A stretch of 64,000 nt of DNA, taken from Takakia lepidozioides. Taxonomy: Eukaryota; Streptophyta; Takakiopsida; Takakiales; Takakiaceae. This document shows, in pieces, positions 34,901-43,984 of the stretch. The position numbers and the translations under genes were made by a program. The DNA is taken from NCBI GenBank assembly GCA_030704615.1, contig CM060732.1, positions 5,518,001-5,582,000 of the forward strand, in the 5' to 3' direction. Under the pieces are notes generated by a model. The model saw only the letters and a program-made list of their open reading frames with translations. It had not been told where the DNA came from and ran no database searches. Every line of letters begins with the position of its first letter. The stretch's first letter is position 1.

Positions 34901-37748
34901 GGAAAGAACGACACAAGATTGCAGAAACATGCCCTTCAAGCACCAATTTTGATTCAAGGAGGTCACACCTGTACAACACTCGCTTCATTGCTTGCTCGCT
35001 GTTGTACTGGTTTTTGAATTCGTAAGACCTGGAGATTCCTTTCTCTTTCTCAAACTCCCTGAAGAAGCAGTTGTTCCAGACAGCGAGCTTCCATCTCCTG
35101 ATATAGGCCTCCAGTGTGATCCGGGGGCAAGCCATCTGGATTTTGTAGTCTGCCATCGACTCAGCAAGTGCAGCCACTGCACGTTTTTCTAACTGCAACA
35201 AGAAAGCTCGTAAGAATTTTCAAGAGGTTACGGAGCATCAAAAATGTCTGAAAATGGTTTGGTTCAAACCTTACCTGGCTCCAGAATGTGGCTTTGTGTA
35301 GCCACTGGTCGAATGTGTGGTCGCTAACAACTCTTATTGCTTGTGTCTTCGGGTCCCTCTCTGGAGTTGGGAACATGTTCGTGTCTCTCACAAGAGGATC
35401 CGAATTCCATATCTCCAACCACCTGATTTTGGTTGCATTGTCCACCATTGAAATGGAAAGGCGATGTAGTTTCTCTTGAGTCATTTCTGGCTTGGAGCCA
35501 TACTTATCATAGTGTGCTTTCACCTGTTCCAGAAATTCCGTGCCAAGACCTGGGTCTGCTATCCGGATCTGTTTGTCGAATGCACTCATGAGGTTCTTCC
35601 TTTGATTTTTCATCTCGAACTTCATAATGTCCTCAAGCCCAGTTGCAGACCGCTGCTCTTCTGTGTGGGAATCATAGTACTCTGCTTTCGCCTTCAATCC
35701 AGTTTCTGCTATTTCTTGCTGCATACATAACAGGTAAAAAGAATCAAAGACTGCAATTTCATCACAAAATTTGCAGTATTAACAGGCAAAAGGTGTCAAA
35801 AAGCTTACAGTGTACATGTACTCAAGAAAAGCCTCCCTTGTCAAGCTGTACCATGTGCTTGTCTTCTTCTCAGCACACCTCTTCATCTGCTGAGGACTGA
35901 GCACGTTCGTGAATGACTCCAGTGGCATCAGCCCTACCTTCTGGATGCGGAATAGAGTGTGGCACAGATTGGTCGTCACATGAGATGTTTCATTGGACCT
36001 GGAAAAACCTTCAACTCATAAGATGATTTCAAATTGTCGAAACAAGTAACAGACACAAAGTTGGAAACTTACTTGTTTATGTCGTGCATGGCTGTCAAGA
36101 GCTGCGTGACACGTCCTTTGTGATCGAGAACCATGGAAACCACGCTCCAGTGCCATTCGATTCGTCCGAGTGCAAGCTTGAAATGTAATCCATCCAGGCA
36201 AGCAGTCTGTGGTTCCCATCCCAGACAAAAAACATCTTTCCCATGAATGCTTTTGTGGAGGCCTTTTTGGACAGCTTGAACTCGAACTCCCTGTTTACAT
36301 CCCGCCAGCATGCATCCCAACCTTGCTCAATGTCCTCTGTTACAAGACACTCCTCTCCTTTCGTGTTCATAGTGGATACGTAGAACACTGCTGATCCCTT
36401 GACATAGCCGTGAACAAAGTCGTTCTTCAACTTCGTTATATCGTTCCTCAAAGCCGGTCGAACAGCGGGCATGGAGATCATCCTGCACAGCGGAATGACC
36501 AGGTTTCCGCCCGGAACCTCCATCGACAGAATCACCTTCGACGAGTTCACTTTTTGCCCACCAATTATCTCCTCGGCCTTGTCTTCATAGTTTCCCTCCA
36601 ATGCATCTTCCTCACCTTCACCTTCTGACGCGGCCAAATCTTCCCCCTCGGATTTCCTTTTTCTTTTCCTCTGCACAGAATGAATTATCTGTGAGTGACA
36701 GATTGAGCACCCATGGATCAACATTGCTTTGACGCAAGGTTGATTGATGGGGATGTAGTTTAGACTGAAAAGCATACAGGAAAGACTTTTCAAGCAAAAA
36801 AGTGCTTTGCGTTGACGCAGGGTTCTTTTGGGAGCTTCAACTAATCAACTTTCCCTACCTTACATTTCAGGATATGAGAGATCGGACGCCTCCATTGAAC
36901 AAAAAACTCATCAAAACCAGCCTTGCGTCAACGCAATGTTGATTCATGTGCGGCATCTGTTCGTTTCACTAGAAGTTCTATCATACACAATGGAGGTAGG
37001 CATCAACCTTGCGTTGACGCAAGGTTGATTGCGAGCTCTCGGATCGGTGTTGAACAAACACAAAAGCTACAGGAAAAGTTGATTGCTGTCTCTTCTTCTT
37101 CTTCGAACTTGATGATGCGTCGCAAGCATCCATGTCTGTCTAGCTTGATTGTAGAGCAGCATCTGCACTGTTTTCATGCACAATATATACACTTGGGAGG
37201 TCGACTTCAACCTTGCGTTGACGCAAGGTTGATGTCGACCTCAATGCTTAGCAAGAACCAGAAAGAATCAGAGAGAGAGAAAGAGAGTTCATAGCCACCT
37301 CCGGTTTCTTCTTTGCACTTGATGATGCTCCTGACGCATTCAATCTTTCCATTTCGTCTGGAGGTAGCATGCTTCCAAGGAGGTCCCGATGGTGCGAAAC
37401 AAGGGCAGACGGCATCGTTTCCGCGTCCGTTTGTTCTCCCTGCTCTTTGAAGACCTGTTTCTCTACTCGCAGTGCTTCCTCCCTAGCCCAGCTCACTTCC
37501 TCGTCCTCCCCCCCTTCTATTGGAGGTTGCTCATCGGTCGCCTCCGGGATCACTTCAAGACCTTCCTCTCCACACTGCGGTTGCAGAATCCTGTTCTGCC
37601 CTTCGTCTTCCTCTACGCCGGATGTTTCTTCTCCCATTCTAAGTTCCCGTCTCGCCTTCCTCATCCTCTCCTTAGCGCGTGCCCTTTGCTTCTTTGATGT
37701 GAAATAAAGTGTTCTTCGACGCTTGCTTCTCCCTCGGAATGGGGTCAC
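31953..37748 (-). CDS. T2 ParB/sulfiredoxin-like domain fused to beta-class DNA methyltransferase, 10 exons
   Basis: Exons by GT-AG sites and homology to T1: 37299-37748, 36073-36670, 35809-35998, 35275-35718, 34969-35192, 33487-34093, 33019-33357, 32637-32919, 32365-32550, 31953-32230. Phases fit throughout except one missing base near 36180. With it, 1199 residues result. Domains: basic then acidic N-terminus (1-200, RKRKRK NLS-like at about 151); ParB/Srx-like domain about 208-313 (VIPLCRMISMPAVRP, VWDGNHRLLAW); unrecognised middle (313-838); methyltransferase with motif IV VVLDIPDGFP (about 859-868), then GGRVVDLSMGTG and HACKSAGRHFFGMEAD (about 1035-1065), the SAM-binding motif I block of beta-class N6-adenine/N4-cytosine enzymes. 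Motif IV DIPD departs from DPPY/SPPY, so activity and base are uncertain. Fusions of ParB-like domains with such methylases are known in phages, so capture from a prokaryotic mobile element is likely. Confidence 0.85.
34094..34968. repeat. T2 palindrome array 1 (intron of the methyltransferase gene)
   Basis: Six palindromes lie in one intron at 34218-34239, 34312-34333, 34405-34430, 34543-34564, 34699-34724 and 34815-34836. The consensus is CCTTGCGTTGACGCAAGG with flanking AA/TT, and spacing is about 90-140 bp. The one at 34405-34430 is TCAACATTGCG, TTGG, then the complement. The unique sequence between them is AT-rich. Confidence 0.88.
36671..37298. repeat. T2 palindrome array 2 (first intron of the methyltransferase gene)
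   Basis: Sites are at 36718-36743, about 36803-36822, 36915-36942, 37002-37029 (perfect 13-bp arms around TG) and 37197-37242. The last extends to 46 bp by flanking GAGGTCGAC/GTCGACCTC with one mismatched pair. Same consensus as array 1. Confidence 0.88.
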
Positions 37749-38387
37749 CGTCTCTGCAGAATCCAGGGTTGCAAAGACAATAACGAGAAGAGGGAAAAAA
37801 GAGGACTATGGGAGGTTCATCGCAAGGCCTTCAACGCCAAGATGTTCGCTCGCAACGTTCAGTGCGCCACTGACTCATTCCACATGCATGGCGAACACGT
37901 GTCCATCTAATCGTTATGAAATATCGGCGGAGATCATTGGATCCTCATCCATTCAAAAACCGTTGGGGTCTAATCACCTCCCATCTGAAAAAGTTCGTTA
38001 TTCTGGCATGTTCCAGAGGAATGTCAAGTGTGTACAGTTGTACAGCGGTGTAGGTGCCGTTAAAATTAAATGGAAATGGGCATCTCTTCTGGCCTCTCTG
38101 ACATGACAACCAAACGGCGGCTCTGTCAGTCAATCTGTCAACGAATGCACTGGTGGGGCACTTGTGAAAAAACAGTTGGATTCTAGGATTAGGGCTGACA
38201 TTATGACCATGCGCTTGGTTTGCATGGGGAGACATTTCACAGAAGTGGAAACCCGCGTTAGGAGATCTGCAAGCCGGAGCGATACCTGCAATTCTCTGTG
38301 AGGACGCCAAAAACTCCGCTCCCACACAATTTGCATTCACAAGCACGGTCGGACTGTGAACTCTACTTTCTGAAGCAACATCGACAT
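37749..38387. promoter_or_regulatory. Divergent promoter region of T2
   Basis: These 639 bp separate the start codons of the leftward methyltransferase gene and the rightward transposase gene. The region must hold both promoters. No strong TATA box is evident, and none of the long palindromes occurs here. The two genes are probably expressed together, which is inference from the layout. Confidence 0.45.
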
Positions 38388-41300
38388 ATGGCCTCCCAGG
38401 CCATGGGCTCCCTTGACGCGGACTTCTTCAGTGAGGACCACCCTGTGCCATTTTCTTACGAGGTGGAAGATGATGGTTTTGCGCTGGTGCATGAACACGT
38501 CCTCGCAACGCAGTTTCGGTTGGAAAATGGAACTCTATTCCTTCAAAGGGAAGTGTACGATGCCAATGGAAAACTCTCAAGTACGTGTTCCAGAAACCTT
38601 CGCATACTGCACCAGCCACACAATGGAGAGTGCCTCCAGGCAGATACAGGGTGCTCAGTGCCCCTCTGAGACAGTCTGCAGGATCTTTCCTTACTCCTGG
38701 CACGGCAGCATCAGTGGCCCAGGAGAAAACACCCGTGGTTGTCAAGAAGGAGACGAGTACCGTTAACACTGTAGTTGAGCTTTCGGACTCATCCTCCGAT
38801 GACACATGTGCAATACCGCCCGTGGATCAGCCATGTCCACCTGTAGAAGCAGATGTGGAGGAGATCACCAGTGTCATTCCTAAACTGAAAGCCATGGGAG
38901 GGATGGCAGGTTTCAAGAGTGAGTTGAGGGGGATAGACTGGAGCACTTTCAATATTCAGAGGGTGGCATTCTTGCCGGAATCTTTTGATGGTAATACTGT
39001 TTTCGAGCTGCCTCCTCCTGGTCGCTTGGGGGCATTTCTAGTCTCCTGGAAGGAATGGACAAAAAGCACGATGGGCACCCTTGGTGCCGCACAAAAACCT
39101 CCAATATTCACAACAACGACAAACTCATATTCAGGCGAACAGTCTGTAATGGGCACCTGAAATGCGAGAACATGAAATGCAGACACTTCGCATTGTCAGG
39201 TGTGCAAAACCAAAGCGAATGGGATGGTGTCAGTGAGAATCCATTCAAGCCTGGGGTGACACCACCATACAGTAACACTTTTGTGTGCAAGTTCTGTAGG
39301 GTACCACCTTGCTGCCTTGCTTTGTGTGGCGCCAGAATGTATTATGTGGTGCATCGATTCAAAACCCTGACTAGAGCCTGTGTCCATTTCGGTTTTCACA
39401 ACCACCCTGTGTCCAAGGGGGATTATAGGGAGAGCGTTGACACAGTCTCGCGTCTGATAAGGCAAGAGTTGGATACCAATCCAACTGGAACCACATCTGC
39501 AATTGCCATGGGGGCGAGCAAGTCCTTTCTGGAAAGCCGTATTCTGTGTGCATCAAATTCGGTTGGAGGAATACTGGAGGGATCGGCTTTGGACACTGTT
39601 ATGGACCATTTCTCAACTTTGACTTCTCCAAACATTAGGAATCAGGTGAACGCTTTAAGAATGGGCTCTGGGAGCCGAGGTTATATGGACAATATTATGG
39701 ATTTGAAGAAAAGGAGCATGTATGACTACATCCAAGACAGCGTTTTCCCGGGACAAGGAGCCAGGAAAGTGTTCTTGTTCAAAATGTCCACAAAAGGTGA
39801 GGGCAGCGGGGTCAGCCTGGTTAAACGTATGCAGAAGGGTGGTGATCTTGGCAACTGCTTCCTTATGTTCGATCATGTCAAGAGGGTTAAAGACTGGACC
39901 ACAATGGCATGTCATGTTTACGACCCTGTGTACCAGCGGGTCATGACAATTGCAGTGTGTGACATGCAGTCAGAGGACACAGATTCACAACAGCTCATGT
40001 GGGAAGCTCTCATTCGAGTTATGGCCTCCAATGGTCTCCCATCTCCCAATTTCGTTGGTTTCATGGCCGATAGTGCTCAAGCTAACTTCAACGCTGTCCG
40101 CATTGTGTTCGGGACGGGAGACCCAAAAGTGCCAATGCCTGGAAGAGAACGTACATGTCTTTTCCATTGGACACAATCCCTGGACAAACACACAAAGACA
40201 TACATCAAGCCAGATATGCAGACTATGCATCGCCAACTGTGCAACCAGTACAAGGACGCCAAAACTATGGGGGAAGCGAATACATTGTTCCAGACAATTC
40301 GTGCCTGGTGGTACTCATCTGGAGCGGCATCGGAGGACAGCATGAGGGCACTGCAAGACTGGTTCGCATTTTGGCACTTCCGTTACCGACAGTGGGGAGC
40401 GGCCATGACAACGGTGAGTGGTTTGTATTCACCTTCGTTTGGGTGCTTCGGATATATCTTTCAGGGTCCAATCCTAATATCGGGTTTCTGTTTTTTTTCC
40501 TTGCAGCATATGTCCATTGAGGAGATGGCGGACATGCCTTCTTGCAATCTTGCAGAGACAGTGCACAATGCCTGGTTGCAGCAATCCGGCAAAAAAGGGA
40601 GAGATTTGTATGCGGCGACGGCCGATGACCTCATTCGTGCTCTGCAGCAGCAAACCAGATATAGGTCATTCTTGAGGGGTGGCCTTGGTGGCAAAGGTCC
40701 GGACAGGAGCGAGTTGATGTTGCGGGCAGCTGGAAGATCAGGGGATCCCAGCAAAATAGCGCGGGCAGTGAGCATATGTGCAGATGGCACCCCTCTCGTG
40801 GGAAGAGTTCCCCATCTGGAAGGCGAAGAGAGATTCGGGTCTTGCAAACGGAAATTGGACACCCCTCCCGGATCGGATGCAGATTCCCATAGGCCGGACA
40901 GGGTGAACTTCTCGACGCCACGTGTTCACTTGGATCAGAGATGGAATTGCGGAACATCCACAGGTGAGGGCTACTCTGGCCCAGACCGGACCCCTGCATC
41001 AAGCATTGTCACTGCAATGGTTGAAGACCACAACGTGGTGCCGCATATAATCGAGTCCATGGGCTTGGACGAGGTTTGGCATATAGAACGCACAAGTGCT
41101 GGATCTCGTGTGAAATGCGCGGCGATCAGGGCCACCAATCATGAAAAATGTACATCATTAATCTCCAGAGGGAAAGAACGCACTGCAGCTCCTACATTCA
41201 CGGGTTTGTTTCTCCCTTACGGACAAGGCGAGGCAAAGAACCACAAGTTCTGGTTCTGCGCTGACGATTGTGGGAGATGTGTGCATGGTACAGTGAGGCC

Positions 41301-41889
41301 TTCCGTGGTAAGGAAGCCTACTCCACCAACCGTGTGGCCTGTGAAGATGGGCACAGGTCTCACTCACCGAGAGATTGCAATGCTGGAAGAGGCGGGTTTC
41401 TCCCTAGCCAGACATTCCATTGCACGTGAAGGTGCTTCAAGTGGAAGCGGTTCACGGGTACCTCCGCCTGACGCTCACTTGTGGCCAACCAGACGGAACG
41501 GGAAGCTTGTTCGACGATTCCCTCCAACCGCAGAACACTACGGCAAAATTGAGTCCGCCAGAATGCTTCACGCTCGTGTTGCGGGAACAATGGAAGTGCC
41601 TGATCCAGGGTATGGTCGGGTCTTCACCATGATCTCATCCGCATCTGCGCTGCAGGACAGGACGTACGAAATCACTGTTTCCAATTTTCCCAATTGTACA
41701 TGTCCAGATTTTGTTGGTATGCTTTCAAGTAGTTTGGGAAAGAGAGGGAAGTTCATACCGTGCAAACACCTTTACTTCGTCTTCTTGAGAAGGATGGTTT
41801 GTGATCCAAAGCGCGACTTCTTCATTCACCAAGCCACTATGAGTTTCAACGAAGTCAACACACTTCTACAGCGGGATACAAGCCCATAA
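38388..41889 (+). CDS. T2 MULE-type transposase with SWIM zinc finger
   Basis: Starts at ATG 38388 (MASQAMGSLDADFF). One-base frame changes near 38580 and at a G run near 39033, compared with T1, separate it from the long open part (to 41889, 944 codons from ATG 39055). Order: N-terminal QWRVPPGRYRV region; FAFLPESFDG-type segment; Cys/His domain (CNGHLKCENMKC ... FHNHPVSKGD); MULE DDE-like core (MFDHVKRVKDW, AVCDMQSEDTD, GFMADSAQANF, RTCLFHWTQSL); Cys-rich region (VKCAAIRATNHEKC); SWIM finger CTCPDF ... CKHLYF. It contains one GT-AG intron at 40414-40506 that is itself open. Role: excision and integration of T2, with the N-terminal domain and possibly SWIM binding the ends or palindromes. 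Confidence 0.87.
40414..40506 (+). other. Open, in-frame intron in the T2 transposase
   Basis: GTGAGT...TTTTTTTTCCTTGCAG, 93 bp, interrupts the alignment to T1 between WGAAM and MADMPSCNL. It is a multiple of three and lacks stops, so retention would add 31 residues without breaking the protein. T1 has no intron at this place. Confidence 0.8.
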
Positions 41890-42543
41890 AAATCGGTGTT
41901 TTCCTTGACTACAACTTGTAATGGAATGACTATTCAAGTCCAGTGACTCTCAATGTATGACGTCAAACATCTTTGCTATGCGTGGGTCAATGCATTTGTC
42001 GCATTGGTTTGTCATTCTCTTTTCATTAGCAAACACAAGAAACTACCTTCAGATAGACAGATGATCAAATCAACCTCGTCTCAACACGAGGTTTACTTGA
42101 AGTTCTCCAAATCCTCCTTGTGTTGACACAAGGATGATTTTAGTTCTCAGAAAACAACATCGTGTCAACACGAAGTTCATTTTTGTTCCAGGAAAACAAC
42201 CTTGTGTTAACACGAGGTTTTGTTGAAGTTCTCCAAATCCCCCTTGTGTCGACACGAGGTTCATTTCAGTTCTACGAAATGAAGCTCCTGTTAACAGAAG
42301 GTTGAACTCCAGAAGCCCAAAACCCTTCATCCGTTTCACCTTCATGTGGTGAAATCAGCAGTTCGGGGCTCCACGGTTATAGGCCCACCTTCTTTGTGGT
42401 GACGTGTCATGACCTGGACCAGGCTCACGCCACATCAGCATCAGCGCCATGTCAGCAGCGTGAGCGTAGGCTCACGCCACGTCATCATTGTGTGAGCGTA
42501 CGCTCACACGCTCACGCGCCAGGCTCACACGGTAGCGTCGTTG
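41890..42543. repeat. Right arm of T2 with palindrome array 3
   Basis: Palindromes are at 42072-42093, 42115-42134 (perfect, TCCTTGTGTTGACACAAGGA), 42156-42177, 42198-42219, 42239-42261 and 42282-42303. They have the same frame as arrays 1 and 2, but GCG/CGC is replaced by GTG/CAC. GTGAGC/GCTCAC iterations follow up to the end of the element. Confidence 0.88.
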
Positions 42544-42552
42544 TTCTCCTCT
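42544..42552. repeat. Right 9-bp target-site duplication of T2
   Basis: TTCTCCTCT, identical to 31492-31500. Confidence 0.92.
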
Positions 42553-43016
42553 CAGGGCTTTGAGTATTTCCTCTGTGAAGGATCTGCTCAAATACTGTTG
42601 GTTCTGTTTCATGGCAAACAGAACGTTCAATACCTGGCCTACCTCCCTTAGCCCTGGGTACACGGCCTTGGTACAAGCATAACCCTGAGTTTTAAAGAAA
42701 CTCCTTTCTTGGAATAAGTCCCCTATTTGCAGTCTTGCCCTGTGCTCCTCCACATGCACCTGACCTGCTGGCAATCGAAACAATTGCTGTAGGTATAGGG
42801 GAGTAATTTCTAATTCAACTCCCTTCACCGTTGTTGCTCCTGTCCTAGGCTCAAAGTTCTGCAAGAATTGTAACATGTACTGTCTATGGTGCAATGTCCA
42901 ATCTTTGCTTTGCAATCCTTCCAATCGCAGCTCCTTCAGTAACTTTACCGCCTGTGGAGTAGCAATCGTTATTTCTGCAGGATTGTGGTGCTCTTCACCC
43001 TGATTTCTTCCATTCC
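42553..43016 (-). pseudogene. Antisense ORF of element B, N-terminal part
   Basis: A leftward frame open from about 43016 (NEESERNGRNQGEEHHNP) through YMLQFLQNFEPRTG, VELEITPLYLQQLFRLP and SRSFTEEILKAL to the T2 target site. It then continues in frame at 31491. A TAG directly before the first residues could be a splice acceptor (GTCTAG), linking it to the 43028-43984 frame. No recognised domain. T2 has split it. Confidence 0.7.
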
Positions 43017-43027
43017 TCTCACTCTCT

Positions 43028-43984
43028 TCATTCTAGACCCACAGAAAGGTTTTGGCTGTAATGCAGGGCACAAAGCATAAACGTATGGTTGCCACAAAAA
43101 GCTATGGGTAATTTCTTGTAAGCCTGCGGGGCTTGCAAGCATCGATTAAGAGAAAAGATTCGCTCTGTTCTTCTGTGCCTATGCCACTGCGTAAGTAATA
43201 TTGCGAGCGTATAGTCTGTTAGTTCCTCCATAACTTCAAAGCTATAGCATTGATGGTTTGTCCCGTCGAGACGCCCGTTACTTAGAACGACGCCGACTCT
43301 TGCGCTTAAATTCCCTCCAATTTCTTGATCCCTTTTCTGGCTTTCGATTGGCTGTAACCGCTGTGACTGGATTTTAGATTTAATTTTCTTTAGTGGACTT
43401 TTCCTGCTGGACTGTCCACTACGATAACACATGTGACAAGAATTTCGTTTTTCTGTACTTGCCGTTTGTTCTGTTGCCCTTTTTCCGTATTCATTAATGG
43501 GCCCGCCATTCATCCGAATTGACGTGCTAAGTAGGTACTTTGACGGCCATTCTTGTCCTCTTTCTTGATGACACCTGTTCTTGCACTTCCTTCTCAGCTG
43601 TGTGTCGCGCCCTGACTTCCACGTGTCCCTTTCTAAACTGGCTTCCGTCCTTTCTTCCGCCGGCCATTTCCCTGAAGTTATCCTGCGTCCACCTGTCACT
43701 GATTCTATGGATTGTGTAACCCTAGTAGGCTGTGTTGAGCTGTGACAGGCTGTGTCATACTGTGGTACGCTGTGATAGGCTGTGTTGCATTGTGGTAAGC
43801 TGTGATAGGCTGTGACACGCTGTGGTAGGTTGTGATAGGCTGTATTGCGCCGTGCTGGGCTGTGATAGGCTGTGTCACGCCGTGCTGGGCTGTGAGGAGT
43901 ACAGAAGCGGCTTTGCAATTGGCCAAGGAACAATCGATTGAGGCAGGCCTCGCGCAAGACCAGTTGCACGAAGCACATAAGCAA
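43028..43984 (-). CDS. Hypothetical antisense ORF of element B
   Basis: A 318-codon leftward frame. The first 90 residues are translated CACAGCC-type minisatellite (43700-43900) and are probably not meaningful. The remainder is basic (KKIKSKIQSQR) and ends FCGNHTFMLCALHY, with no recognised family. It may be an upstream exon of the antisense gene at 42553-43016. It overlaps the sense ORF start region. Low confidence that it is translated as shown. Confidence 0.3.
   Translation of the reverse strand: MLMCFVQLVLREACLNRLFLGQLQSRFCTPHSPARRDTAYHSPARRNTAYHNLPQRVTAYHSLPQCNTAYHSVPQYDTACHSSTQPTRVTQSIESVTGGRRITSGKWPAEERTEASLERDTWKSGRDTQLRRKCKNRCHQERGQEWPSKYLLSTSIRMNGGPINEYGKRATEQTASTEKRNSCHMCYRSGQSSRKSPLKKIKSKIQSQRLQPIESQKRDQEIGGNLSARVGVVLSNGRLDGTNHQCYSFEVMEELTDYTLAILLTQWHRHRRTERIFSLNRCLQAPQAYKKLPIAFCGNHTFMLCALHYSQNLSVGLE
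43700..43900. repeat. CACAGCC-type minisatellite inside element B
   Basis: Units of TGTGATAGGCTGTG, TGTGGTA and related sequence are the reverse complement of the CACAGCC units in the LTRs and in the DNA flanking element B. It is the fifth separate block of this motif in the window. Confidence 0.8.

Larger units (their letters stand above)
31501..42543. mobile_element. DNA transposon T2: MULE transposase plus ParB-methyltransferase
   Basis: This 11043-bp element is bounded by a perfect 9-bp target duplication and interrupts an antisense ORF of element B, which is open across the empty site. The ends form imperfect inverted repeats in register: GTGAGCCTGG starts at base 16 from both tips, followed by iterated GTGAGC units. 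The tips themselves are weakly matched. Contents: leftward ten-exon ParB/DNA methyltransferase gene (31953-37748), divergent promoter region (37749-38387), rightward transposase gene (38388-41889), and palindrome arrays in two introns and in the right arm. It is younger than T1, with only single-base shifts in its genes. MULE assignment follows from the transposase and the duplication length. Confidence 0.92.

Noticed and set aside
34218-37242. Regularly spaced short repeats that could suggest a CRISPR array
   Set aside because: The units are palindromes in introns of a eukaryotic gene, spacing is irregular (60-140 bp) and there are no cas genes.
37369-37707. Plus-strand ORFs opposite the first T2 exon
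   Set aside because: They are shadows of the antisense coding exon, whose frame is supported by phase and composition.
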